From Blastocladiella emersonii ATCC 22665 (lineage: Eukaryota; Blastocladiomycota; Blastocladiomycetes; Blastocladiales; Blastocladiaceae), in assembly GCA_025594325.1 (NCBI GenBank), contig JANHCV010000010.1:1488001-1552000 (forward strand): DNA of 64,000 bases. The letters run 5' to 3'. A program made the position numbers and the translations under genes. A model generated the notes under the pieces. The model ran no database searches and had not been told where the DNA came from. It saw only the letters and a list, made by a program, of their open reading frames with translations. Below are positions 1 through 12,051 of the stretch, one piece after another (the stretch's first letter is position 1; each line of letters begins with the position of its first letter).

Positions 1-700
1 CAGCCAGGTTATTCATATCAGCCCCGGAGAGTCGCAGACGCAGGTGGCCGAGGCTTTTCGTTCGGCTCCGAGCCCCTGGATGTGGCGCGTGGCTCAGCAG
101 GGCCTGGCCGGATCAGCGGTCCGATCACAGCCCCATGAGGCGGCGCCGCCAAAAGAAGGATCCTGAGACTTTGATCCGGGCTTCGACTGTTTTCGCAGCA
201 TGCGCTCACGGATGCGCCTGGGGCTGGCGCCACGAGAACACAAGCAACGCGACGGCGTATCTGGTGCTCCCGATGGCACGGATGCTGGTGCCCAGCTCGC
301 CGTACGCGCGGATCCGGAACAATCGACGCGGGCTGCCGTGGCGCTAGAGGGCAATGAGTGGGTCCGCATGCCCATGAAACGGTGTCGCGCATCAGGCCTG
401 GCATCACGCGTCGTGCTGCGCATGTCATGCGCGTGCAAACGTTCTTGGCCGCGTCCGTTTCTGGACTCGGTACAGAGCACGTCGTCGCTGAAGCGTTTTG
501 TAGGCCGAGGACGATAAAGAGGCCGCGCCGCCCGCCTCCAATCCTGGCAAGCATGGCACATCCTTAGAGAGCTGGCCTCTTCCATCCACAGCATCTAGAT
601 CGCCCGCCCGGAGCCCACCTGAGTCTTTCAACCCTCCTCGAACCTCCTACACTCCACCACCGCCTACATCTCTCGCACGCGCTGCTAGACCGTAGAAACC
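1..700. other. Intergenic, no gene seen; 5' flank of the secreted-protein gene
   Basis: Several open frames cross this stretch on both strands, but none has a recognisable domain or a convincing start, and they overlap one another in shadow frames. The last 100 bases are pyrimidine-rich and lead into the ATG at 701, so they probably hold the promoter and 5' UTR of the next gene. Confidence 0.5.
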
Positions 701-2687
701 ATGGTTGCCACCACGAACCTCTCGCTCGCCCTCGTGGCCACGGCGACCCTCGCCCTCCTCGCCGCATCGGCCGCCGATCCTGTGCTCGCCACCTCGGCCG
801 CCAATGCCCGCGAGATCCCTCTCCCGATCCCCGAGGCCGAGTACATTCGCAAGCCCGCCAACCCCGCCGACGACAAGTTTGTCCTCCGCGCCCACGAGGT
901 ACGCTTATTCTCGAGCAACTACACCTGTAACACTACGAGACGCTGAACCAACGCACGCACACTCGCGATCGTAGAATGGCGAGTTCATGGGCAGCGCGCT
1001 CGGCGCGACCAAGGCCAAGCAGGCCATGAACATGATGCACCCGATGCCCGTCAAGCGCAACAGCTTCGCGCCCGTCATGACCGTCAAGGCCATGTACGGC
1101 GCCGAGGTGCCTTCGCGCGAGAACGTGTTCGGCAAGCCGGCCATGATGGTCGCGAGCTGCGACCTCAACACCAAGATGGCGTCCGTCAACCTCGACAACT
1201 TCCCGCAGATCACCAAGGTCGAGTGCTCGGCCGAGTCGGTGACGCTCACCTTCAACGACGCGGCGACGGCCGCGGCCGCCAGCGCCGAGTGGGCCAAGAC
1301 GCAGGGCAAGTGGGCCGTGATCGTCGGCGGCGAGTGGAAGTGCGACGGCGCCGAGGAGATTGCCACGCGCGAGGTCACGGCCGCGCCCAAGGCCGCCGCT
1401 GACGGCACCGGCAAGGTCGTCCTGGCCACCAAGAAGATGGCCGTCGAGGACGTGGTTGCCGATTTCTCGCTCAAGGTCGCGCAGCACGACATGCCGTCGT
1501 CGTCGGGCGCGAACCTCGCCCGCCGCGACCTCTCCAACTCGGTCAGCTGGGACCTCGCCGTCAACTGGGACAAGAAGAAGCGCAAGCCGCTGAAGCCGTT
1601 CATCTCGCTGCTCAACACGTCCGTGGCCGAGCTCGGCGCCGACATCTCGCTGCACGGCCGCGCGACGTTCAGCCTCGAGGCCACGGGCAGCATCACGTCG
1701 CTCAAGACGTACCGCGTTGCGCTGTCGGGCGACATTGGCGCCAACCTCGACCTGTTCCTGCGCGCGCACAAGGAGCACAAGGCCGACCTGTTCTCGGTCG
1801 AGGTTTTTGTCCTGCCGCTGACCCCGTTCTACATTCCCGGCATTTTCTCCATGTCGCCCGAGCTGCGCCTCAAGGCGGCCGCCACGTACGAGCTGGCGGC
1901 GTCGCTCAAGCTGTCGGCGGGCCTCGAGCTCAGCTACCCGTTCGTGTGGAGCGTCGAGTCCAAGACGGGCCTGTTCGGCAAGCCGATCGCCAAGGCCGAG
2001 GGCGACATGCGTCTCCGCCCGCACCCGCCGACGCTCTCGGGCCAGGTCAGCGCGGGCATCGCGGCGCACGTCATCCCCGCGTTCGGCGTGGGTCTCCGTT
2101 TCTGGCGCATCCCGATCTTTGACCTGGCGCTCGAGCTCGACTCGTCGCTCGGCATGACCATGTCGGCGGGCGGCAAGGCCGGTCTGGGGAACGACGGCAA
2201 GCCGGGCGCGTCGGGCGGCATCAACGTCGAGGTCGCGCACGAGCACTCGCTCGACTTCCACATCCGCTCGGTCATTGCCAACAAGGCCTTCAACATCTGG
2301 TCCTCGGGCAAGCAGCCGCTGCCCGCGCTCAGCTTCAAGCTCGGCGGCGACCCGAACCAGCGCATCGACGGCTCCCCGATCGCCCAGCCAACGGCCACGT
2401 CGACGGCGGGAGCCCCGCCTCGCTCGACGCCCATCAAGCCGGTGACGCGCGTCAACCGCAAACACCCCCTCTTCAACGGCGGCAAGTCCAAGCCCACGTC
2501 CGGCGCCCCGTCCACGGCCCCGTCCACGGCTACGGCCACCGCAGCGAAGCCCGCTCCGACCCCGAAGCGCGGCCACCGCGATTTCGTCGAGCCCGGCAAC
2601 AAGTCGAGCACGCGTGCGGACCGTGGGACTGCCCGCCCGAGCCCAAGTCCGACTCGCCGCCCGAAGCGTGGCGACGCGAACGTTTGA
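701..2687 (+). CDS. Large secreted fungal protein (DUF7029/DUF7223-like, tentative)
   Basis: Two exons, 701-898 and 975-2687, joined in phase 0 across a 76-nt intron (donor GTACGC, acceptor TAG); product 636 aa. Residues 1-25 form a signal peptide with a long hydrophobic core ending in AASA. The central part has alternating polar/hydrophobic strands and few Cys, including VNLDNFPQITKVECSAESV, followed by a segment ending GGEWKCDG. This pattern recalls fungal extracellular proteins with paired DUF7029/DUF7223 domains. The last ~100 residues are low-complexity, Pro/Ser/Thr- and Lys/Arg-rich, without a membrane segment or GPI signal. The protein is probably secreted to the wall or medium. No catalytic motif is visible. 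The gene model is firm; the family assignment is a guess from memory of the domain pattern. Confidence 0.8.
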
Positions 2688-5600
2688 GCGTGGCCGCCGA
2701 CATCAGTCGGGCCTTTGCTGCTGTTGATTCTGATAGTTTAAATAGCATGTGTCTACTTGATCAGCCTCCCCTTCAGTCGAGACAAACCAGTTGAATGAGT
2801 GTGCTCAAAGGCGAGCTCCGAGTGGCACATCGATCAATCATCGAGCGAGCGATGGACACGGCAATTGGTCATCGGCCGCCATCTCTCATTCGAGTCGCAG
2901 ATGGCACCGCTAATGCTTGAAAATGGCGATGGCGTTGCGCGCAAAGCCTTGAACTCGACCTTACACAACGTCGTCGCGGGCGAGTCCTGCGCATAAGTAT
3001 GGCGTCGCAGCATTCGGACAGCGGGCGTAATGATCGGGCTGCTAAGCTCAGCAAACGCATGTCAGTAAGCTTTGCATACCGTGCGAACCGTACAAGTACT
3101 TTACGCACCGCCCGACCGAAAGCGCGTGGTTACTGCTCACGTGAGTGGCGCGGCGCGTAAAGTCTGGCGGCGCGGTCCCGTCTCGAGCGAGTGGAACTTG
3201 AGGTGCAGGGCCGTCGTAAGAGTGTATCATCTCAAGACAAGGCTCGAACATTGACTATTTCAATCTAATTGTGCGTGAATCACAATAGAAGCATCAACTT
3301 GGGTATTACCGGTAGCCGCGTCGAGCGGGCGTGATCAAAGCGGGTCGGGCCCATCGTTGAGCCTGTTCAGCGGACGGTCGGGCGGCGCCTGGAACGGCGC
3401 GGCAGAACTGGAATCCACGTCCTCGAGAACGTTGCGCAGGGCAGGTCATAGAGCTCCTCGTCAACTAGCTGTTCCCTTATCACGCTGGTTCCACACGTCG
3501 CGACACGAGCTCACAGGCGGAGACACTCGAGGCCATGTACTGACTGAGTGCTGAGCTTGAGCTGCTGCTGCGTCTACGCCGAGCGGCGTGCAGTGGGTGA
3601 GCGCGAGGCCAAGGTTACGAAGAAGCAAGAGACCACCGGCCGTCATCATTCAAATAAGTTGGCTGGCATCTGCCCTTGAAGCGACGCAACAAGTCGCTGC
3701 GACTGAAGCTGTGCGTGAGGAGGATTCATGGCGGCGGACGAGATTTGGGAGCGAAGTCACGAATCAGACGCCAGAATCGATGGCCTACTAATGTTGACGT
3801 CGGTTACCAGTCGATGCCATGTAGATCGAGAGCAACTGGTGTGCATCCAGCAGCAGCCCAGCACCAGCGTCACGGTCAGGGCCAGCAAGCTTGCACAGCT
3901 TACACACCGAGGTCGGCTGATACACCACTTCACGCATAATCCTCGCCTGATCCTAGCGCTCGCTCGGTTTCCGGCAGGCCTTGCGCCGAGCGTAGCACTC
4001 CGCGTCAGATCGGCCGCAAGGGAGCCAAGTCCGGGCCGGCAGGTGGTCGCCTAGCCCACAGGACAAGAATGCATCGAGTCCCCCATGACATGATACATGG
4101 CCTAGTTCGCGACAGAGTCTCAAGAGAACGGCAGCGACCATCACGGGCCGTCAGATGGCAAAAGCGGTCGCGTTGCGCCACCTGTTGCGCCACTTCTCGC
4201 CGCTCCCCGTTCATCGCCCCACGCTGCGCCCCCGCTCTCCCCCGACCCTCGCGATACGCAATGAATAGCTTGGCGAGATCATGTACAACTTGCAGCAACT
4301 GTTCAGTTAAGCTGCCGTCGGGACGGACTAGTCGTCGCGCGTGCTGAGCCTGGTGAGGCGCGCGCGTCGGTTGGTCATATTTACCTGATCTTCTTGGTCA
4401 AAATGGATCGTTGAGCTGTCTTCACCTCTTTCCTGAGACTTGCTGACGCGGCACGGTGGACTCAGTACCGCGTGATGTTCCTCGAAGCGGCACGTTCAAT
4501 TAGACTCTTCACTCGGACCTGCTTGGCTCTACCCGCACCCGTTGGATCGAGTATTTCATGAAACCTCCGAGACTTCTTGCCGTGCTGTCTCGTTCTACTT
4601 GAGCCATTGAATCGGGTTCCTGCCCATCAGCGAGACGCGCTGCGTCCACGGCGCCGGCCACGCGCAACGCCACTCCGTCAGAACTCTCACGCCGCCGCGC
4701 ATCCCGTCCGCGCTCCGTTGAACTGACCTCCTCGCGATGCAGCACATGAATAGGACGAGCCCACTTGATGCAATCCCTCGTCCTCGCCCTTTTCCCTCGA
4801 ATTCCATGGACGGCCGCACGTTCGGTCCCAGAACATGTTGCGTGTTGCTCGGCTTCTCAGGCGTAACCCCTGAGAAGCTCGTGGACCTCACGCCGAGCAA
4901 CTCTTCCTTGCACTTTACCCTCGATATTGGCCTCCCCGACGTCCTCTCGACGTCCTCTCGACGGTTTTTCACTGGCGAGGCGCTGTTCGGTGGCCTCGCA
5001 CCACCGGAGCGGCGCTGTGCGACTGTTGAACTAACGTCCAAGCGGCCGTTCTCGATCTCCGGCCAGTGGCGGTAACTTTGGGCAGGCCCGGCCTCACCGT
5101 TCGAGCACTTCCTCATGTCGACCCGAACTAGCCCTCAACGCCGTGCGTGACGGCTCAGCCTTGCGCCGAGCCGCATCACCGGGGTTTTTTGAGCAAGACT
5201 TGTTATGTAGGGCAGGCTCGTCTCCTGCGAGACCGGCGTTCGTTCCTCTCATCAAACTCGCGGATCGACGGCACCGGCGTGCTGGCTGCACGTGTGGCGG
5301 TCTCCCTGCTTGCGAAAAAAAAATGTCTCCAAACGCACACGTGATTTTCAGGTGAGCAAAGACGCGTCTCCCACTCTTCTGCGACACATTTTTGCGCGCG
5401 CTTCGGAGCGCGAGAGCGTTCCGCCGGAAGCGGTGCTCGGGCACCCAGCGAACGAGGCACACTTGGCGCAACGGATCCTTCATAATCGCGGGGCGGGCGC
5501 GTGCAGCGCCGGCCGCGCTCGCCCCGCCTCCCCGGCCCGGCCCGCGTACAAATCGCGCGCCCCGGTCCCGTCCCCGCTCTCTCGCTCTTCAGAACCCCGC

Positions 5601-7231
5601 AAGCCTTCCCTCACTACACTGCTCACTCATCCGCTCCCGCCCCATGCAACCCGATCCCAAGTGTACGACGACGACACTTCTTCTCGCGCATCTGCCGCCT
5701 GTCGCGGTCGCTCCGATCCACATCCCCACCCCATGCAACACACACACCTCGCTGCTCGCCGATCCACTGCACCGCGGGCTGCCGTTGTTGGTAGTAAGGA
5801 GTGTCGCCGACCCGGGGGCGGGCGGCTGACTTCCCCAACCCTTCGCTGAAGAGACGTTTGGTCTCGTCGCAGTCTGCTGGCACCGCTCCGGTCCCGCGTG
5901 CCCTGCGCGCGCGCGAGCAGTGCCATTCGGTGGAGGTGTGTGTGCAGCGCCTCGAGCCGTCCGTGACCAACTGCGCCCGGACTCGTACCCGACTGGGGGT
6001 GTCCGGGTTCTCGCCGTCAGTTGCGGCTCCGCGCATCGACGTGCACGCAGTTTTGTTGCGGGCGGCTGGACCATACGCGACCAGTCTCCGGTGCCTCGGC
6101 CCGCTTCCCCGCCGTGCTCATGATACACGCGCGTAAGCGGTTCGGGACTTGGCGCAAGGACGGTGCGGAGGTCGATGCGGGCGTTTGGTGGGTGGTGGTC
6201 GTCGAGCGACGCGGCGCGTGCGCGGTGCGTGGACAGGGGGGTGTCGTTCGACGTGGTCGCTCGCTTGCCGTGTGGGGTTCCACGGCGAGCGTCTGGGTCG
6301 GGTCATTTTTTTTGGAACAATGCTTGCGTTGCTACTTTATATGTGTCGCCCGGTCGTCTTCTCTCTCTCTCTAACAAGTCTCTCAGAACGGTTCGATCTG
6401 GTCTGGTTCGCGGTCTGGGTCTTCGTGACCATGGCCGCCGTCCCGCCTTGATGGCCATCGCGTGGCCGAGTCGCGCCCTTTCACCGCTCAAGTTCGGCTC
6501 TCCCGACTCTCACTCCCGCACGCTCATGGCCCTCACCACTTCTCAGATGCGACGTGACTCTGCCACGGGTAGAGCTTGGAGGCTCAAGCGCGAGACGCGG
6601 CGCGAGACGCGTTCAAGCATCACCTGACGCTGAGGCGAGGCAGTCCCTCCGCCGTGCTGCCCGCCGCTCCCCTCCTTCTCCTCCGACTCAACTCTCGACT
6701 GGTCTCCTCAACCACACTCACTCCCTGCAATGAAACGCTGCTTGATCGAAGATCGAGGCTGTCGTTGACCGGACGCGGCGGGGCCGGCTTGCGCCCACTC
6801 CGACCTACGACCTGCGCCAAGGTTCGGTGCTCCAACAGCCGCGCTGCTCTCGCCACGAACCATTTCTTCGTCGGTTCCACAAGCTTCCGCGGCACTAGCC
6901 ACTGTTGACCATCGCACTGCCTTGCCGCAACCTGGAGGAGCCCTTGAACATGTCGGCTTTCCGCGCCGCTGCTTGTCCCAAGGTTGCCGTTTGCGTCACG
7001 CAACTGTTACCATGCTCGTCTCGTCCTTCAAGTGCGACGCGTTGTGAAACCTCGCCATGTCACGAGAAGCGACCTGCGCGCCCGCATTGGTCGGTATATG
7101 CGACCTTCCTCGTTTGGCGAGCGATGCGGTGGGGCCGGCTTCTCACACACCGCAAAATCGAGAGCGGGTGTCCCCATCATCGCCGACCTCGTGCGCGCTC
7201 TCTCTCCCCGGACGAGTACTCGCACATCACC
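2688..7231. other. 4.5 kb gap without a recognisable gene
   Basis: No open frame here shows a domain, splice pattern or codon bias that stands out from its shadow frames. A direct repeat of GACGTCCTCTC lies near 4938-4960, and an extended ACGCGTCTC motif at 5362-5370. A non-coding RNA or a fast-evolving small gene could be missed by eye. Confidence 0.4.
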
Positions 7232-9113
7232 ATGCAGCAGTCTTGCAAAACTTCTTATGGCTCATCCCGGCGCTTTGCTCTTGCCGCGCTCCTCGCGGCG
7301 CTCATGGTCTTTCTAGCCCACGTCACGCTGCCCGCACACGCTCTCGTCACAACTCCAGCGGTCGTCTACTTTCCGAGTTTGAAGCGTGTGTACATCTTTG
7401 GCGGCGAGAACACGCCCGGCGGCGAGCCGCTAGCCACCGTCGTCTCCTACAATCTCAGCAAGCCTTTCTCCATCGACAAACCACCCGTCACCTCGCTACC
7501 CGCGCTTCCCGTGGCAGCCGCACGACTGATCCCGCTCGTGTACTCGGGTGCAAAGGACGGCGAGTACTTTGTCGAGCTCACGTCGGGCTGGTCCCGCCCG
7601 CCGGGCGTCGCCTCGGCGCCCAACCAGGCCGTTGTGCAGTACAGTGTCCCCGCGAACACGGTGCGCTTGCTCGATGCCAAGACCGACACGGACTATACCG
7701 GGTGTGCGAGGTCGGCCGCGGCGCTTCCCGTGCAGGAGTGGTTTGGGCCGACCATGCCGCCGTCCGAGTCGGACAACGCCATGTACTGTTTTGGCGGCCT
7801 GCTGGGCGTGAACGGGCCGGGCCTCACCACGCTGCGGATCCTCGGCGCCAACGGCAAGCTTCGCGTTCCGACGGACTCCAACGGCGGCCCGTCGGCGCGG
7901 AACGGCGGCGCCATGGTCCGCCTCAACGCGACGACCGCGATGCTGACGGGCGGATGGTCAGGCGGCGCCGAGGCGTGGCTGTTCGATATCGCGACGTCGA
8001 CGTGGTCCAGGTACCCGCACTCGCTCAATATCAGCCGGGCGCGGCACCAAATCATCGTGTACACTTTTCCGGACCAGAAGCGGCGCTATGCCATCAACGT
8101 CGGCGACGGCACGCCGTTCATCGAGTACTTTGAACTCACGAGCTCGGGTCCGGCGACCGTTGGCAAGATTATCAACGCGGGCCAAGGGCCGCTGTCGATT
8201 CGGTCGTTTGCGTCCGTGCTTGCTGGGAGTCAGATCCTCTTCTTTGGCGGAGTCGCGGTACGATCGCTCGGAAACGGAACGAATAAATCCGAACGCTGAC
8301 GACTCTCCCGTGTAGGAACCGAGCGACCAACTTGACCTGCACGTCCTCACCATCGTCCCGAACGACACTGGCCTCGAGTTCCAGTGGTCGCCGACCTTTA
8401 CCCCGCCGACCCCCGCCGAGCACGCTCAGGCGTACGGCTTCGCTGCGACCGCGAACGTGCCTGCGGCCCGATCACCCCAAGTGACCAATTCGGCTGGCCA
8501 CGTACCGGGTGAGCCGACTCTCATTCCACCTGATTCATCGTCGTTTCCAGTCGTTCCGCTCGTCCTCGGCGCCGCGGTGGCCGCGGTCCTCGGCGGTGCG
8601 TTTGTCGTTATCAAGCGGACCCGGGGCGGCCTGGCGTTCAAGCGACTCTCATCTCGCAACGTCTTTGGTCGCGGTAGCGCGAGTCCGTCGTTGCCAGTCG
8701 CTTCGATAGACGCGCCTCACGCGACCGCGTCGCTGGCTCCGCGCGCTGCTCCTCCGCGCGAGTCCTCGGCCGCGATGGTGGCCCGCGACCACTACTCGAA
8801 TCAGCTGGTCGGCGACGACGGCGCGAGCTTGCTTCTCCCTACCGTCCCGCTTGTGCCGCGCGGTACGACCCATGCTGGTCGACGGGACCAGTACGGCCAG
8901 TTCTTCCAGTACCTGCAGCAGATCCAGGCGACGGACGGCACGGTTGGCGAGCCAGCGGGCGACGAGCTTTACCTGCCCGGTTTCCGACCGATCGTGAGCG
9001 CCAACGTCGTCAGTGACAACGACAGCGGCCACGCGAGCGAGATCGGTGAAGAAGAGACATCCGCTGGCGACCGTCTTCAAAGACGCGAGCAGAAGCAGTC
9101 GAGCTTCAAGTGA
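7232..9113 (+). CDS. Kelch-type single-pass membrane protein
   Basis: Exons 7232-8257 and 8316-9113 join in phase 0 over a 58-nt intron (GTACGA...TAG); product 607 aa. A signal peptide covers residues about 14-38. The ectodomain has kelch-like blades: VYIFGGENT, an AMYCFGGLLG stretch, AMVRLNATTAMLTGGW and ILFFGGVA, each a hydrophobic strand running into Gly-Gly. A Pro-rich stalk leads to one transmembrane helix at about residues 418-441, followed by KRTRGG as a stop-transfer signal and a ~165-residue cytosolic tail rich in Ser and acidic residues. The architecture matches surface kelch proteins that are abundant in some early-diverging fungi, and it shares its general design with the attractin-like gene at 48932. 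It lacks CUB and EGF modules. Ligand and function are unknown. The ATG at 7232 was chosen because it directly precedes the signal peptide. Confidence 0.82.
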
Positions 9114-9224
9114 GCTCCAACATGTTCGCGTTTTTTGCTTTCATCCTGCTGTTTGAGCGTTTAAAGTCTGAACATTGGGCTCCGATCCATCACGCGCCGC
9201 GTGCCACGGTGTCAACGATTGCCT

Positions 9225-9515
9225 TCACCGAGTCGCGTCGCGTCCATGGCCGCCGCGTCACGTCAATGACCATCTCTGCTTCCTCACCCTTTCCGACTGG
9301 ACGAGCTTCATAAACATGAAGCGTTTTCGCATTTTTGGTTCTGGCTCTATTCCTTACGAAGTGTTTGAGCCCTATGGACTTGATGATTGAGCTGCGGGCC
9401 ATGCCGCGTCAAACACGGCCATTCCGACGTGTCCGTGGCCACCGCGTCGGGTCGATGGCCATCACCCCTCCCTCCTCACACGAACTCACACGAGCTTTAA
9501 TAACATAAAATATCT
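9225..9515. repeat. Degenerate direct duplication downstream of the kelch gene
   Basis: A segment starting near 9237 (TCCATGGCCGCCGCGTC, then AATGACCATC, ending ACGAGCTTCATAAACAT near 9316) is repeated with substitutions from about 9428 (TCCGTGGCCACCGCGTC, then GATGGCCATC, ending ACGAGCTTTAATAACAT near 9508). The period is about 190 nt. No open frame is conserved between copies, so this looks like an old non-coding duplication, possibly within a 3' UTR. Confidence 0.5.
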
Positions 9516-9543
9516 GTACACATTTACATGATCCGCTACAACA

Positions 9544-10296
9544 CTACGTCCCCGCGCCGTCGGGCATCCACATCCCCCTCGCCTCCGCAGCCCCACCGCC
9601 GACCTGCGGCGTCCGCGCGAGCTCGGCGGCGACCAAGTCCCCGCTGCCGCCGCCGAACAGCCCAAGCTGCAGCCCGAGCGCGCGCGCGAGCTTTGACGCG
9701 CGGTCGTCGGACGAGTCGCGCACATCGACTGCCGCGGGGGACGGTTTGGTCGGCGTTGCGGCGGAGGTGGAGGTGGTCCGCGGCCACTTCTTCTTTGGCG
9801 GCGTCGCGCCCGCCTCGGCCTCGGCCGTAGCAGGGACGCCGGCCGGTGGCGCCGACTCAACGGAGCGGAGCTGGCTGCGGTCCGCCGCTGTTGCATCCAA
9901 CGCAGACGGTGTGAGCGACGCAGCGCGACGGCGTTTTGTGGCGGGCTTGGTAGGGGTCACGGGCGCGTTAGCGGTGGTCACGGCCGGCGGCGGCAGGTCA
10001 GCGGGCGCCGACTTCTTAGCGCGCGGCGCACGGGGTTTCGTAGCGCGCTTCGGTTTCACGGGCGCCGGGACCGCGATCGGCTCGGGCTCGACTGCAGTGC
10101 CCGTGGCCGTCGTCGTCGCCTGCTGCTGGATCCCGGCAAAGAACGAGTCGAATTCGCTCGGGGCTGCGTGAATGTCGTCGAGCGACGTCACCAACGAGCT
10201 CGCGTTCGCGGCCGCCGCTGTCACAGTCCCAGGAGCGGTAGCGGCGGCGGTGAGGAAAGCAATAACAGGAGGGAACGGCCGCTGGATTTTGTTCAA
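9544..10296 (-). CDS. Basic, low-complexity protein, probably nuclear; 5' end unresolved
   Basis: An open frame of about 250 codons with strongly coding third-position GC. The product has an Ala/Thr/Val-rich start, a short acidic patch with SEFDSFFAGIQQQ, then a Pro/Lys/Arg-rich region containing KPKRATKPRAPRAKK, which resembles AT-hook or nuclear-localisation sequence. Near the C-terminus are ATPPKKKWPR and a short amphipathic stretch (DDRASKLARALGLQLGLFGG). No catalytic domain is seen. The frame has no ATG at its upstream end. It runs back in the same frame to a stop near 10349, so a first exon probably lies upstream; a TATAAAAT sequence sits near 10420-10428 on this strand. The stop at 9544 is clear. 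Function unknown; DNA- or chromatin-binding is only suggested by composition. Confidence 0.5.
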   Translation of the reverse strand: MNKIQRPFPPVIAFLTAAATAPGTVTAAAANASSLVTSLDDIHAAPSEFDSFFAGIQQQATTTATGTAVEPEPIAVPAPVKPKRATKPRAPRAKKSAPADLPPPAVTTANAPVTPTKPATKRRRAASLTPSALDATAADRSQLRSVESAPPAGVPATAEAEAGATPPKKKWPRTTSTSAATPTKPSPAAVDVRDSSDDRASKLARALGLQLGLFGGGSGDLVAAELARTPQVGGGAAEARGMWMPDGAGT

Positions 10297-11311
10297 GGTG
10301 TGAAACTCGTAGAGTCCACGTTTGTTATGCCGGCGCCTCGCGTACGACTATGGTCGGGATGTTTGCACCAGGGGAATGACGGCGCGGGCATCACACTGAC
10401 GTTATCACGCGGGAGCTCCACATTTTATAACTCCCGCATCGAAGACGAATGCCGTGAGCGAGCCGCGCTGTCAAGAATGGCCCATGTCCCGCTCGTTGCT
10501 CCATCCATCACCCAAGCGCGTCTTGACCTACCCTTGCAATCACAGATTCTCGACACGGATTCAGTTGCACAGGTCGCTTCACACGAGTTTTTCGCCGCTC
10601 AAGCTCGAAGTGAGGCTCCTCGATCACCCTGCTTTCTCCCTGCTGGGGGGCCGTCCGCGTGGGTGCCGTGAAAAGGCCGCGCCATTCCTGCGCGCGGTTC
10701 CCTAGGTCTAATTTTGCTGGCAGCGAGAAGCAGGGCAGGGCCGATCCTATGTGGCGGGCGTGGAGGGTGGTGGTGCAAGTCGTCGTCGTTGACTTCTCAT
10801 ACACACGCGGCCAGAGCTTGCCATGATCGGACTCTAAGAGAATGCGCTTGCGTTACCCACTCGCCGAGCCTTCCCGACTGGAAAGTGGTGAGGGGCCGTG
10901 GCACAGGATGCTCTGAGCGAGTACGACGCCCCCGCGCAGCAGGCCAAGTGTGACACAATAAGAGCGAGTTGCGAGAGCTGACATGAAGCCTTGTGCCTCG
11001 CACTACGAGACCCGGAACATCAAAACTTGAAACCATGTCGAGCCGAATGTCGTTTTTCGCGGACGACTCGCCTTCGCGCGCGAAAGCACGGGCAGAGCCT
11101 TTGAGTTTGGTCTTCAACTTGCCGTTGCGGGTACTTCCATCAGCTTAGCATTCTTGTGGAGCCGCATGTGCTAGGCAGGGTGGAGAGCGCGACGTGAAGG
11201 GCGAGTCCGGGTTTGAGCACTCGTGATGGATTTGACAGGCGCCCGAGCCGGACTGCCGAGGTGATTGCCGACGTCGGCGTCGCGGCGTCGGCGCTCCCTC
11301 AGTGTCGAACC
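10297..11311. other. Intergenic, nothing recognised
   Basis: This 1 kb holds the probable promoter and first exon of the minus-strand gene ending at 9544 and the 5' flank of the DUF4470 gene. No open frame has recognisable content, and no repeats or RNA-like hairpins stood out. Confidence 0.4.
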
Positions 11312-12051
11312 ATGGGAGGAAAGAAAAAGACGAAAACTAATGGAACTTCCGGCAAGCGCCGCGGGGCCGCTGCAGCTGGGCATCTGGCTTCCGAGGAGCC
11401 CGCGGCCGAGACTGCGCAACAACAGCAGCATCAGCAGGAACAACAGTACTTCCCCCCGCCCTTGACTTGCCGCTCGCGCATCTGCGATGAAATGTCGGAC
11501 GCTTTCCGACCCTACTCCGTCGCTCCACCGCGGGATCTTTTAATGCTAGCTGAAATCCAGACCGCAACGAGCCGTTTGGTCGACGACAGCGTCGTTCAAG
11601 TGCTCTCACTTGGATGCGGAGACCTCCGCGACGTTGCCCGCACCGTGCACGATGCCTCCGCAAAAGCCTCCGTGTCCTCGATTCATTTCTTCCTTAACGA
11701 TATTCGTCCCGAGGTTCTTGCGCGCAACTTGCTCATATTGCATGCGGTCGTCGGACACGATTCGGACGAGCATGAAACTCTGACCCGCCACGTTGCGCAG
11801 CTCTGGTATTCGCTCCTTCTTGAGCCTGACTCTCGTGACTTTTGGGATGACCAGCTGCATGCTTGCCTCAACCGCGACTGGGCCGCTTCGCACACGTATT
11901 CACTTGACGTGTTTGGAACGCACACTCTGCACGCCGTGCGCCACTGCTGGTGGTCATGGCTCAACGTCGACTGTTCCGTCGAGACGCTCCTTGAGCATCG
12001 GTCGCGGTACCTCGCTTCGCACTGGGACCCGGCCGTTCGCGACGTGACGTA
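11312..12051 (+). pseudogene. DUF4470 gene, 3'-truncated by the Helitron insertion
   Basis: The ATG at 11312 opens a Lys-rich N-terminus, then a Gln-rich run and a domain with VLSLGCGDLRDVARTV, HFFLNDIRPEVLARNLLIL, WYSLLLEP and DFWDDQL. This is the pattern of the fungal DUF4470 domain, usually found at the N-terminus of MYND zinc-finger or mitochondrial-splicing-suppressor-like proteins. About 247 codons remain before position 12051. Beyond that the frame stays open only because it runs antisense to a different ORF, and its translation becomes low-complexity. Members of this family normally continue for several hundred residues, and I cannot find the missing half downstream. The break coincides with a typical Helitron 5' end (A followed by TC), so I infer disruption by insertion. 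A truncated protein may still be made. Confidence 0.72.

Noticed and set aside
933-2576. Minus-strand open frame of ~547 codons
   Set aside because: Antisense to the secreted-protein exon; its Arg/Gly-rich translation is typical of GC-rich shadow frames.
3588-4347. Overlapping short frames suggesting a small gene cluster
   Set aside because: All frames are short, mutually overlapping on both strands, and without conserved motifs or splice structure.
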